Below the pieces are notes generated by a model that saw only the letters and a program-made list of their open reading frames with translations, searched no databases and was not told the DNA's origin. A program made the position numbers and the translations under genes. From Pseudomonas sp. G2-4 (GTDB taxonomy: Bacteria; Pseudomonadota; Gammaproteobacteria; Pseudomonadales; Pseudomonadaceae), in the NCBI RefSeq assembly GCF_030064125.1, contig NZ_CP125957.1, positions 186,001 to 250,000 on the forward strand: a stretch of DNA of 64,000 bases, read 5' to 3'. Positions 9,238 to 17,063 of the stretch are shown here, piece after piece. Position 1 is the first letter of the stretch, and each line of letters starts with the position of its first letter.

Positions 9238-10632
9238 TTAAACCGCGAAAATCTTGCCGGGGTTCATGATGCCGTTCGGGTCGAATACGGCCTTCACGGC
9301 TTTCATGTAGTCGATTTCCACCGGCGAACGACTGTAGGTCAGGTAGTCGCGCTTGGTCATGCCGACGCCGTGTTCCGCGGAGATCGAGCCGTTGTACTTC
9401 TCGACGGTTTCAAAGACCCATTTGTTTACGGTTGCGCACTTGGCGAAGAATTCATCCTTGCTCAGGTTTTCCGGCTTGAGGATGTTCAAGTGCAGGTTGC
9501 CGTCGCCGATGTGGCCGAACCAGACGATTTCGAAGTCCGGGTAGTGTTCGCCGACGATCGCATCGATTTCCTGCAAAAATGCCGGGACTTTCGAAACGGT
9601 CACCGAGATGTCGTTCTTGTACGGCGTCCAGTGAGAAATGGTTTCCGAGATGTACTCGCGCAGCTTCCACAGGTTCTGCAGTTGGGTTTCGCTCTGGCTC
9701 ATCACGCCGTCGAGCACCCAGCCTTGTTCCACGCAATGTTCAAAGGTTTCCAGGGCGTGGTTGGCGACTTCTTCGGTGGTGGCTTCGAATTCCAGCAGGG
9801 CGTAGAACGGGCACTCGGTTTCGAACGGTGCTGGCACGTCGCCGCGACCCAGGACTTTGGCCAGGGCCTTGTCGGAGAAAAACTCGAAGGCGGTCAGGTC
9901 GAGCTTGCCCTGGAAGGCGTGCAGCACCGGCATGATCGAATCGAAGTCCGCCGTACCGAGGACCATTGCCGTGAGGTTTTTCGGGGCGCGATCCAGGCGC
10001 ATGGTGGCCTCGACCACGAAACCGAGGGTGCCCTCGGCGCCGATGAACAGCTGCCGCAGGTCGTAGCCGGTGGCGTTCTTGATCAGGTCTTTGTTCAGTT
10101 CCAGCAGGTCACCCTTGCCGGTGACGACCTTCATGCCGGCGACCCAGTTGCGGGTCATGCCGTAGCGAATGACCTTGATTCCGCCGGCATTGGTGCCGAT
10201 ATTGCCACCAATCTGGCTGGAGCCGGCCGAGGCGAAGTCGACCGGGTAATACAGGCCGTGCTCTTCTGCCTTGTTCTGCAATTGCTCGGTGACCACGCCC
10301 GGCTGGCAGACGGCGGTGCGGTCGGTGAGGTTCACGTCGAGGATCTGGTTCATGTAGTCGAACGACACGACCACTTCGCCGTTGGCCGCTACGGCTGCCG
10401 CGGAAAGCCCGGTGCGTCCGCCCGATGGCACCAGCGCAACCTTGTGCCCATTGGCCCAGCGCACGATGGCCTGGACCTGCTCGGTAGTCTTGGGGAAGAC
10501 GATGGCCGTGGGTGCTGGGGCGAAATGCTTGGTCCAATCCTTGCCGTAAGCGTTCAGGGAGTCGGCATCGGTCAGGACCTTGCCAGGCTCAACCAGGGTC
10601 TTCAGCTCATCTATCAGGGCAGGATTGGTCAT
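9238..10632 (-). CDS. FAD-linked D-2-hydroxyglutarate dehydrogenase (GlcD-like)
   Basis: A 464-residue flavoenzyme of the FAD_binding_4 / FAD-oxidase C family. FAD-binding blocks are SGGRTGLS (70-77) and GGNIGTNAGG (142-151); the metal and substrate site is seen as GHIGDGNLHLN and SAEHGVG in the C-terminal half. I start it at ATG 10632 (MTNPALIDELK), with GAGAG upstream, rather than at the in-frame codon 30 bases earlier. It is divergent from serA. In Pseudomonas, SerA makes D-2-hydroxyglutarate as a by-product while regenerating NAD, and this dehydrogenase re-oxidises it, so the pairing makes biochemical sense (established for P. stutzeri). A glycolate oxidase GlcD subunit is the main alternative, but no glcEF follow. 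Confidence 0.9.
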   Translation of the reverse strand: MTNPALIDELKTLVEPGKVLTDADSLNAYGKDWTKHFAPAPTAIVFPKTTEQVQAIVRWANGHKVALVPSGGRTGLSAAAVAANGEVVVSFDYMNQILDVNLTDRTAVCQPGVVTEQLQNKAEEHGLYYPVDFASAGSSQIGGNIGTNAGGIKVIRYGMTRNWVAGMKVVTGKGDLLELNKDLIKNATGYDLRQLFIGAEGTLGFVVEATMRLDRAPKNLTAMVLGTADFDSIMPVLHAFQGKLDLTAFEFFSDKALAKVLGRGDVPAPFETECPFYALLEFEATTEEVANHALETFEHCVEQGWVLDGVMSQSETQLQNLWKLREYISETISHWTPYKNDISVTVSKVPAFLQEIDAIVGEHYPDFEIVWFGHIGDGNLHLNILKPENLSKDEFFAKCATVNKWVFETVEKYNGSISAEHGVGMTKRDYLTYSRSPVEIDYMKAVKAVFDPNGIMNPGKIFAV

Positions 10633-10698
10633 CGACAGAACTCTCGAACAATTCATGGTCATCCTGAGAACGCTTCACGTCGCAGGAATGAGTGTTTA

Positions 10699-10730
10699 GC
10701 GGGGTGCATATGCTAGCATACCGACCCCGC
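10699..10730. promoter_or_regulatory. Nested palindrome between D2HGDH and serA, candidate operator
   Basis: A perfect 12-base palindrome, TATGCTAGCATA (10709-10720), is centred exactly inside an outer 7-base inverted repeat, GCGGGGT...ACCCCGC. The outer and inner dyads share one axis (between 10714 and 10715). It lies in the 204-base gap between the two divergent starts, 66 bases from the dehydrogenase and about 106 from serA. The inner half-site TATGCT also resembles a -10 box on both strands. I infer a dimeric repressor or activator site; no regulator is encoded next to it. Confidence 0.55.
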
Positions 10731-10836
10731 AGCGTAGTGCCCAACGGCTGTTCTGCGGCGACGGCTTTCACGCCGGTCGGGCCAGCATGCGCTGTCCGAT
10801 TCCCTGCCATTTTCTCCGGGACACAGGTTTACGCAG

Positions 10837-12066
10837 ATGAGCAAGACTTCTCTCGATAAGAGCAAGATCAAGTTCCTTCTTCTCGAAGGCGTCCACCAAT
10901 CGGCTGTCGACGTCCTCAAGTCGGCGGGCTACACCAGCATCGAGTACATCACCAGTTCTCTGCCGGAAGCCCAGCTCAAGGAAAAGATCGCCGATGCTCA
11001 CTTCATCGGCATTCGCTCCCGTACGCAATTGACCGAAGAGATCTTCGACCACGCCAAGAAACTGGTTGCGGTCGGTTGCTTCTGCATCGGCACCAACCAG
11101 GTTGACCTCAACGCGGCCCGCGAGCGCGGTATCGCGGTGTTCAACGCGCCGTACTCCAACACCCGTTCCGTTGCCGAGCTGGTGCTGGCAGAAGCGATCC
11201 TGCTGCTGCGCGGCATCCCTGAGAAAAACGCGTCCTGCCACCGTGGCGGCTGGATCAAGAGCGCGGCCAACTCCTTCGAAATCCGCGGCAAGAAGCTGGG
11301 TATCGTCGGCTACGGCTCGATCGGCACGCAATTGTCGGTCCTGGCCGAAGGCCTGGGCATGCAGGTGTACTTCTACGACACCGTGACCAAGCTGCCGTTG
11401 GGTAACGCCACCCAGGTCAACAACTTGCATGAACTGTTGGGCATGTCCGACATCGTGACCCTGCACGTACCGGAAACCGCCGCCACCCAGTGGATGATCG
11501 GCGAGAAGGAAATCCGTGCGATCAAGAAAGGCGGGATTCTGATCAACGCCGCTCGCGGCACCGTGGTCAAGCTCGACGCCCTGGCCGAAGCGATCAAGGA
11601 CAAGCACCTGATCGGCGCGGCCATCGACGTGTTCCCGGTGGAGCCTCGCTCCAACGACGATATCTTCGAAAGCCCGTTGCGTGGCCTGGACAACGTGATC
11701 CTGACCCCGCACATCGGCGGTTCCACTGCTGAAGCCCAGGCCAACATCGGCCTGGAAGTGGCGGAAAAGCTGGTCAAGTACAGCGACAACGGTACGTCGG
11801 TGTCGTCTGTGAACTTCCCGGAAGTGGCCTTGCCGGCGCACCCTGGCAAGCACCGCCTGTTGCACATCCACGAGAACATCCCGGGTGTGATGAGCGAGAT
11901 CAACAAGGTCTTCGCCGAAAACGGCATCAACATTTCCGGTCAGTTCCTGCAGACCAACGAGAAAGTCGGCTACGTCGTGATCGATGTCGACGCCGAATAC
12001 TCGGACCTGGCGCAAGAGAAACTGCAGCACATCAACGGCACTATTCGTTGCCGAGTGTTGTTCTAA
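10837..12066 (+). CDS. serA: SerA, D-3-phosphoglycerate dehydrogenase
   Basis: It oxidises 3-phosphoglycerate to 3-phosphohydroxypyruvate, the first step to serine and hence to cysteine and glycine. At 409 residues it matches the ACT-containing form. The Rossmann motif is GYGSIG (158-163); the catalytic arginine is in INAARGTVV and the catalytic histidine in TPHIGGSTAEAQ; a C-terminal ACT domain (about 337-409) binds serine for feedback inhibition. Many enzymes of this type reduce 2-oxoglutarate to D-2-hydroxyglutarate, which explains the divergent neighbour. A strong rho-independent terminator follows. Confidence 0.97.
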   Translation: MSKTSLDKSKIKFLLLEGVHQSAVDVLKSAGYTSIEYITSSLPEAQLKEKIADAHFIGIRSRTQLTEEIFDHAKKLVAVGCFCIGTNQVDLNAARERGIAVFNAPYSNTRSVAELVLAEAILLLRGIPEKNASCHRGGWIKSAANSFEIRGKKLGIVGYGSIGTQLSVLAEGLGMQVYFYDTVTKLPLGNATQVNNLHELLGMSDIVTLHVPETAATQWMIGEKEIRAIKKGGILINAARGTVVKLDALAEAIKDKHLIGAAIDVFPVEPRSNDDIFESPLRGLDNVILTPHIGGSTAEAQANIGLEVAEKLVKYSDNGTSVSSVNFPEVALPAHPGKHRLLHIHENIPGVMSEINKVFAENGINISGQFLQTNEKVGYVVIDVDAEYSDLAQEKLQHINGTIRCRVLF

Positions 12067-12105
12067 GGCGCAGTATCCAGCCGCTTGCCGAGTTCGGCGT
12101 GCAAT

Positions 12106-12141
12106 AAAAACGGGAGCCTCGCAAGGGCTCCCGTTTTTTTT
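12106..12141 (+). terminator. Rho-independent terminator of serA
   Basis: Stem ACGGGAGCC-loop-GGCTCCCGT is followed by eight T, about 40 bases after the serA stop. The A-run before the stem means it may also work from the other strand. Confidence 0.93.
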
Positions 12142-12156
12142 GTCGAACACATAACC

Positions 12157-12246
12157 TGTGGGAGCGAGTTTGCTCGCGATAGCGTCGATCCAGTTGGCCG
12201 ATCTATCCACTGACACACCGCTATCGCGAGCAAGCTCGCTCCCACA
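12157..12246. repeat. REPIN, family I
   Basis: TGTGGGAGCGAGTTTGCTCG (left arm, GTTTGC variant) is paired with CTATCGCGAGCAAGCTCGCT and then CCCACA on the right. It lies just after the serA terminator and before the end of the convergent DUF4399 gene. Confidence 0.93.
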
Positions 12247-12274
12247 GGGTTGTGTTGTGTCAGCCAGTAATGCG

Positions 12275-12700
12275 TTACTTCACGGTGACGGTGATCTTCT
12301 TGGACACGATCGTCGGATCGAACGGCATATGGCCACTGTCACCCAATATCAGCTGCAAGGTGTGCTTGCCCGGCGCCAGTTTGATGGTGGCCTCGGTTTG
12401 CGCCTTGCCGAAATGCATGTGGTTGGCGTCGGTCGGAATCGGCGCGCCTGCGACAGGCAGCTTGTCGACATCGATCAGCAAATGATGATGCCCGGTGTTT
12501 TTGGTTACATCACCCGCTGGAGCCAGGGCGATGTTCTTGACGCCGAACTTGACCTTGAATTCCTGCGCAACGGTGGCGCCGTCTTCCGGGGAAACGATGA
12601 ATACCTCTGCGCCTTTGGGAGCGGGGGTTGCGGCTGTCGCCAGCATTGAAGTACTCAGCAACAGACCAGCCAAGGCGGCACGAGACATAAAGCTTTTCAT
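12275..12700 (-). CDS. Periplasmic DUF4399 domain protein
   Basis: A 141-residue secreted protein. The signal peptide is MKSFMSRAALAGLLLSTSML followed by ATAA, with likely cleavage after the AxA-type site near residue 24. The mature part is one DUF4399 domain of about 100 residues with the histidine-rich stretches TGHHHLLIDV and NHMHFGKAQTE, which could bind a metal. I start it at ATG 12700, supported by GGAGAG a few bases upstream; the frame is open to 12721. Function unknown. The next gene, on the opposite strand, encodes another exported protein, with about 133 bases between starts. Confidence 0.85.
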   Translation of the reverse strand: MKSFMSRAALAGLLLSTSMLATAATPAPKGAEVFIVSPEDGATVAQEFKVKFGVKNIALAPAGDVTKNTGHHHLLIDVDKLPVAGAPIPTDANHMHFGKAQTEATIKLAPGKHTLQLILGDSGHMPFDPTIVSKKITVTVK

Positions 12701-12833
12701 TTTTCTCTCCAGTTTTTCCATGAAATTCGCCTGGCCATGACAACTTCATGACCAATCGTTGTCGAAGCCTGCAACAACCATAGCAAAGCGAACCTGAAAC
12801 GAGCGTCGCTTGTATAAATACATAGGAGTGACC

Positions 12834-13412
12834 ATGCGTTTTCTGCCTGGCCTGATCTGCCTGCTACCCCTTTTGAGCCCTCTGGCCCATGCCGAACTGA
12901 TCGACGACATCAATGACCGTGGCGAACTGCGCATTGCCCTTGAGGCCAATACCGCTCCTTTCAATTTCAAGGAAGACGGCAAGCTCGCCGGCTTCGAAGT
13001 GGAACTGGGCCAAATGCTGGCTGGTGAGCTCGATGTACAGGCCGATTTCGTGGTCACCGATGCCGGGGATCTACTGAGCGGTGTCGAAAGCGGCAAGTAC
13101 GACGTCGCCATCAACCACATAGCAATGACCCCGGAACTGGCTGAACGTTTCGACACCAGCGCCGTTTACAGCCAGCCGGATGCACAACTGTTGGCGAGCA
13201 AGGATGAGGCGCCACGTCCGCTGGTCATGGCGCAGTCTTTCCAACCGGAAGAAAAGAGCGAGCCGGCGCCGAACCTGGTGATTCCGTTCCAGAAGGGCAA
13301 CCCGGCGTTCAAGGCCAGCCTGGACAATGCCCTGGCGCGGATCAAGGATGATGGGCGGTTGGAGCAGTTGTCGCAGAAGTGGTTGGGGAAGCAGCCAGCG
13401 ACAGCCAACTAA
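12834..13412 (+). CDS. Solute-binding-like periplasmic protein (SBP_bac_3) lacking lobe 2
   Basis: A 192-residue protein with a signal peptide (about 1-20, ending LAHA) and the first lobe of a family 3 amino-acid-binding protein (NDRGELRIALEANTAPFNF; LAGFEVELGQMLA; GKYDVAINHIAMTPELAERF). After residue 121 the approximately 90 residues of lobe 2 seen in normal members are missing; a Pro/Glu-rich linker (about 122-146) runs straight into the C-terminal return segment FQKGNPAFKASLDNALARIK. The start at 12834 has GGAG. No permease or ATPase is adjacent on this strand. It may bind ligand weakly, act as a partner protein, or be a remnant; the clean reading frame argues against a recent pseudogene. 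Confidence 0.8.
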   Translation: MRFLPGLICLLPLLSPLAHAELIDDINDRGELRIALEANTAPFNFKEDGKLAGFEVELGQMLAGELDVQADFVVTDAGDLLSGVESGKYDVAINHIAMTPELAERFDTSAVYSQPDAQLLASKDEAPRPLVMAQSFQPEEKSEPAPNLVIPFQKGNPAFKASLDNALARIKDDGRLEQLSQKWLGKQPATAN

Positions 13413-13463
13413 ATCCCCCGAGCTAAAGCGTAATGCTGTTCACTTGAGGCAATCGATGAACCC

Positions 13464-13594
13464 GTGGCGAGGGAGCTTGCTCCCGCTGGGCTGCGAAGCG
13501 GCCCCAAAACCTGCCAAATGCGGAGCATCAGACACACCGCACCCGCCAGTTACGACGGCTGCGCCGCCGAGCGGGAGCAAGCTCCCTCGCCACA
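13464..13594. repeat. REPIN, family II
   Basis: Arms GTGGCGAGGGAGCTTGCTCC (from 13464) and its reverse complement (ending about 13594) enclose a longer spacer with secondary complementarity CTGGGCTGCGAAGCGGCC. It lies between convergent genes for the one-lobed binding protein and the methyltransferase. Confidence 0.92.
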
Positions 13595-13630
13595 GGGTTC
13601 ACCTTTCCCCCAATCCAGGCAGGCCTGTCC

Positions 13631-14257
13631 TCAAGGCTTGCGCCAGACACTCGCCAACCAAGGCTGTTGCTCCCGCGGCAACCCCGCCGGCCGGTAGTAA
13701 TGCTCCAGTTCCACAAACCCTGCGTCGCTGAGCAGCGTACGCCAGGCTGTGAGGTCGTGATAGGCGCCAAAGCGCTGGCCGTTCCAACCTTCCTGGTTCT
13801 CGCCGCGAGGATTGGAGCTGAACAGCACACCTGCGGGCTTGAGCGTGGCGTGCAGTTGTTTCAGCACCCGTGGCAGCTCCTGGAGCGGAATATGAAACAG
13901 CACGGCGTTGGCAAAGACCCCGTCGAAACGTTCGGCCGGCAGGTCGAGTTTCAAAAAGTCCTGTTGCCATACCTCGCACCCGCTGTCCTGGCGGGCCATC
14001 CGGGCAAACTCCGCTGAGCCGTCGAGGCCGACCGCGACATGGCCCATGCGGGTGAACGTTTGCAGGTCTCGTCCGGGGCCGCAGCCGAAGTCCAGGATCT
14101 GCAAGGGGGCCTGGGCCTTAATATGCCGCAACAACGCGTCGATGTTCTGGCTGACGTCGTGATCACGGGTGCCTTCGCGAAAGCTATCGGCAACCGCGTT
14201 GTAATGGCCCAGGGTCGTGGCGGTGATGGTCTGCAGGTCGTCGGGGGTGTGTTTCAT
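13631..14257 (-). CDS. Class I SAM-dependent methyltransferase
   Basis: A 208-residue Rossmann-fold methyltransferase. Motif I is ILDFGCGPGRDL (SAM-binding glycines), followed by VGLDGSAEF (acidic residue for the SAM ribose) and FDGVFANAVLFHIP (motif IV region). The start is either ATG 14257 or GTG 14263; neither has a strong ribosome site. It is the last gene of the minus-strand metQNI series, 62 bases after metI. The substrate is unknown; a related-length family is annotated as tellurite-resistance or ubiE-type methyltransferases, but no decisive motif is seen. Confidence 0.8.
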   Translation of the reverse strand: MKHTPDDLQTITATTLGHYNAVADSFREGTRDHDVSQNIDALLRHIKAQAPLQILDFGCGPGRDLQTFTRMGHVAVGLDGSAEFARMARQDSGCEVWQQDFLKLDLPAERFDGVFANAVLFHIPLQELPRVLKQLHATLKPAGVLFSSNPRGENQEGWNGQRFGAYHDLTAWRTLLSDAGFVELEHYYRPAGLPREQQPWLASVWRKP

Positions 14258-14319
14258 GGTCACTGGCTTGGGGTGGGGAGCATGAGCCGACTATACCGCA
14301 AGATCATTGCTCCCTCAGG

Positions 14320-14964
14320 TCAGCGCTTGTCCATCCCCCGCGCCAACCGATCCCCACCCAGTTGGATCACCGCCACCAACGCCACCAGCAAGACGATCAC
14401 CGTGAGCATGATCTGGCTGTCGAAACGCTGGTAGCCATAGCGGTAGGCGATGTCCCCCAGACCGCCGGCGCCGATTGCGCCGGCCATGGCCGAGGAGTTG
14501 ATCATGGTCACCAGTGTGATGGTAAAACCGCCGACGATGCCCGGCAGTGCTTCGGGCAGCAGCACATGCCAGACAATGTGCCAGCGTCGGCACCCCATGG
14601 CCTGGGCCGCTTCGATCAGGCCATGGTCGACCTCCCGCAAACTGACTTCGGCGATGCGGGCGAAGAACGGGGTGGCGGCGATGGTCAGGGGAACCACCGC
14701 GGCCCAGACGCCGTAGGTGGTGCCGACAATCAGCCGCGTGAACGGAATCAACGCCACCATCAGGATCAGGAAGGGGATCGAACGAAACAGGTTCACGAAT
14801 GCGCCCAGGGCGCGGTTCAGGGCGGGCGCCTCATAGATCCCGCCCTTGCCGCTGGTGACCAGAATCACCGCCAGCGGAATGCCCGCCAGCAACGCGATCA
14901 ACGACGACACGCCGACCATCAGGAAGGTGTCGATGAAGCCCTGCAATAACCGATCAAACCACAT
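14320..14964 (-). CDS. metI: MetI, methionine-type ABC transporter permease
   Basis: A 214-residue inner-membrane permease with about five membrane segments. The cytoplasmic EAA loop that docks to the ATPase is [20 protein letters not shown]. The start at ATG 14964 ([14 protein letters not shown]) lies 11 bases inside the end of metN, so the two are translationally linked. With MetN and MetQ it forms the methionine-uptake type of importer. Given the organosulfur monooxygenases upstream, the real substrate may be methionine, its sulfoxide or another sulfur compound; this is inference. Confidence 0.93.
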   Translation of the reverse strand: MWFDRLLQGFIDTFLMVGVSSLIALLAGIPLAVILVTSGKGGIYEAPALNRALGAFVNLFRSIPFLILMVALIPFTRLIVGTTYGVWAAVVPLTIAATPFFARIAEVSLREVDHGLIEAAQAMGCRRWHIVWHVLLPEALPGIVGGFTITLVTMINSSAMAGAIGAGGLGDIAYRYGYQRFDSQIMLTVIVLLVALVAVIQLGGDRLARGMDKR

Positions 14965-16078
14965 AACCCAGCACCTCCACCCGTTGTGCCCAATGACCTG
15001 CACGTTGGCGCAGTTCCTCGGCGCCCCATGACGAGCCACTCACCGCCAGCAGCAATTGCCCCAGCCCGTGGCCCTGAATCCGTTCGATGCCGCCGTGCAG
15101 CAGCCGCACCCGACCACCGAGGGCGTTGAACAAGGCCGCGAGGTCCGGTTCGTCCCGCCCGATACCGGTGAATTGCAGGCGCAGCACAGTGGCGGCATCC
15201 GACGATGCGGGTTGCACCTGCAGGCGGCCTTGCAGTTCTTCCGGTACGGCGTGTTGCAAGGGTGCCAGCAGCGTTCGACTGACCTCGTGCTGCGGGTTGC
15301 CGAACACCTCCCAGACTGGCCCCTGCTCGACGATCCGTCCTTGCTCGAGCACCACCACCCGGTCGCAGACTTCGCGGATCACCGCCATCTCATGGGTGAT
15401 CAGTACGATGGTCAGGTCCAGTCGCTGATTGATCTCACGCAGCAGAGCGAGGATCGACTGGGTGGTCTCCGGGTCCAGGGCCGAGGTGGCCTCGTCGCAG
15501 AGCAGGATCTGCGGATCATGGACCAGCGCCCGGGCGATCCCGACGCGCTGCTTCTGCCCGCCCGAGAGCTGCGCCGGGTAGGCTTTGTGCTTGCCTTGCA
15601 AGCCCACCAGTTCCAACAGCTCGCGAACTTTCTGCTGGCGTTGTTCCTTGGGCACGCCGGCGACTTTCAGCGGCAGCTCGACGTTCTGCCACACGGTCTT
15701 GGCCGACATCAGGTTGAAGTGCTGGAAGATCATGCCGACGCGCCGACGCAGTTCCACCAGGCGGTCTTCATCGAACTCGCCGATGTCCACCTGATCGATC
15801 AGCACTCGTCCGCTGCTGGGTTGTTCCAGACGATTGATGGTGCGGATCAGCGATGACTTGCCGGCGCCGCTGCGGCCGATGATGCCGAACACTTCGCCGC
15901 GCTGGATCGCCAGGTCGATGCCCTGCAGCGCAGCCACCGGGCCTTGGCTGCCGCTGTAAGTCTTGCCCAAGCCAATGAAGCGAACATGGGCACGGTTCAG
16001 TTCCGGATGCAGTTCGCTGTGTTCCGCGCTCCGGGGCTTGGGGGCTTCATGTCTGAGTCGAGCGTTGACGGCGTTCAT
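14954..16078 (-). CDS. metN: MetN, methionine-type ABC transporter ATPase
   Basis: A 374-residue cytoplasmic ATPase. Walker A is GRSGAGKSS (68-76), the ABC signature is [15 protein letters not shown], and Walker B is [14 protein letters not shown]. The C-terminal NIL domain (about 295-370), which senses substrate and inhibits transport in the E. coli enzyme, is present. I choose ATG 16078, with AAGG eight bases upstream; an earlier TTG is less likely. An extra 35-residue N-terminal tail precedes the usual family start. Only 2 bases separate it from the metQ stop. Confidence 0.94.
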   Translation of the reverse strand: MNAVNARLRHEAPKPRSAEHSELHPELNRAHVRFIGLGKTYSGSQGPVAALQGIDLAIQRGEVFGIIGRSGAGKSSLIRTINRLEQPSSGRVLIDQVDIGEFDEDRLVELRRRVGMIFQHFNLMSAKTVWQNVELPLKVAGVPKEQRQQKVRELLELVGLQGKHKAYPAQLSGGQKQRVGIARALVHDPQILLCDEATSALDPETTQSILALLREINQRLDLTIVLITHEMAVIREVCDRVVVLEQGRIVEQGPVWEVFGNPQHEVSRTLLAPLQHAVPEELQGRLQVQPASSDAATVLRLQFTGIGRDEPDLAALFNALGGRVRLLHGGIERIQGHGLGQLLLAVSGSSWGAEELRQRAGHWAQRVEVLGYVV

Positions 16079-16080
16079 GA

Positions 16081-16890
16081 TCAACCTTCCCAGCCGGCCT
16101 GGTAGAGCTTGCCGTGGGCTTTGTCCAGGGCGGCGCGCACGGCAGGAGAATGCTGATAGATGTCGACAAACTTGATCAATCGTGGATCGTCCTTGCTCTT
16201 GGGCTGGATCACGAATTGGATCACGTATTCCTTGTGATCGAGGCCATCGAACAGCAGCGCAGACGTGGCATCGAAGGTCTTGGCCAGGCGGATGTAGGCG
16301 GGGTAGCCCTGTACCAGGTCGGCGTCTTCATAGGCGCGCACCAGTTGCACGGCTTCGACCTGCAGGATCTTGAGTTTTTTCGGGTTGGCGACGATGTCGT
16401 CTTCGGTGGCCTTGTAGCCCACGCCTGGCTTGAGGGTGATCAGCCCAGCCTTGGCCAGTAGTTGCAGGCCACGACCGCTGTTGATCGGGTCGTTGGCGAT
16501 GGCGACACTCGCACCTTCGGGCAACGCGTCGAAGCTTTTGTATGTTTTCGAATAGAGGCCGACGTTGTTGATGATTCCCGGGGCAAAGGGCACCAGATCG
16601 AATCCGGCGGCGGCCTTGGCGTTTTCCAGGAAGGGGATGTGCTGGAAGTAATTCACGTCGATATCGCCAGAGGCGAGGCTGACGTTCGGCGCGATCCAGT
16701 CGCTGAACTCCACCAGCTCGACCTTCAGGCCCTGCTTGCCGGCCTCTTCCACGGCCGCTTCCAGGGGAATGGCGAACGCGGCGGTGGTACCGATTTTCAA
16801 CGGTGCATCGGCGGCAAACAGCGCCGAGCTGAACAGGCCGAAGGCCAGGGCCAGTGCTTTGACTGGCAGGGTCAGAAGTTGCTTGGTCAT
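16081..16890 (-). CDS. metQ: MetQ-type solute-binding protein (NlpA family), no lipobox
   Basis: A 269-residue periplasmic binding protein of the NlpA/MetQ family. The signal peptide (residues 1-26, ...[11 protein letters not shown]) has a type I cleavage site and no lipobox cysteine, so this copy should be soluble, unlike enterobacterial MetQ, which is a lipoprotein. Family blocks include [24 protein letters not shown] and [13 protein letters not shown] (substrate carboxylate site). I start it at ATG 16890. It is followed by metN and metI. A REPIN separates it from the monooxygenase gene upstream. Confidence 0.93.
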   Translation of the reverse strand: MTKQLLTLPVKALALAFGLFSSALFAADAPLKIGTTAAFAIPLEAAVEEAGKQGLKVELVEFSDWIAPNVSLASGDIDVNYFQHIPFLENAKAAAGFDLVPFAPGIINNVGLYSKTYKSFDALPEGASVAIANDPINSGRGLQLLAKAGLITLKPGVGYKATEDDIVANPKKLKILQVEAVQLVRAYEDADLVQGYPAYIRLAKTFDATSALLFDGLDHKEYVIQFVIQPKSKDDPRLIKFVDIYQHSPAVRAALDKAHGKLYQAGWEG

Positions 16891-16931
16891 ATCAGATATC
16901 CCAGTCATTGATTAATGGAGCCATGCGCTTT

Positions 16932-17059
16932 TGTGGCGAGGGAGCTTGCTCCCGCTGGGTCGCGAAGCGGCCCCAAACCAGTCCGCTCGGTCTGTCGGTT
17001 GAAGCCTCGCCGATCGGGCGCCTGCTTCGCAGTCGAGCGGGAGCAAGCTCCCTCGCCAC
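16932..17059. repeat. REPIN, family II
   Basis: TGTGGCGAGGGAGCTTGCTC opens at 16932 and its reverse complement ends at 17059. It lies inside the sulfur cluster, between the monooxygenase stop and metQ, and could give segmental mRNA stability or partial termination. Confidence 0.92.
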
Positions 17060-17063
17060 GGGG

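Noticed and set aside
8509..10716. A 735-codon open frame on the plus strand across the D2HGDH and FAH-family genes
   Set aside because: It lies entirely opposite two well-supported genes, has low-complexity His/Gln/Arg-rich composition and no family features. Long antisense frames are expected in high G+C codon use.
10768..12216. A 482-codon open frame opposite serA
   Set aside because: It runs through the terminator and a REPIN; composition is typical of antisense shadows.
12834..13412. Pseudogene call for the one-lobed binding protein
   Set aside because: The frame, signal peptide, ribosome site and C-terminal segment are intact; an internal domain loss is a better description.
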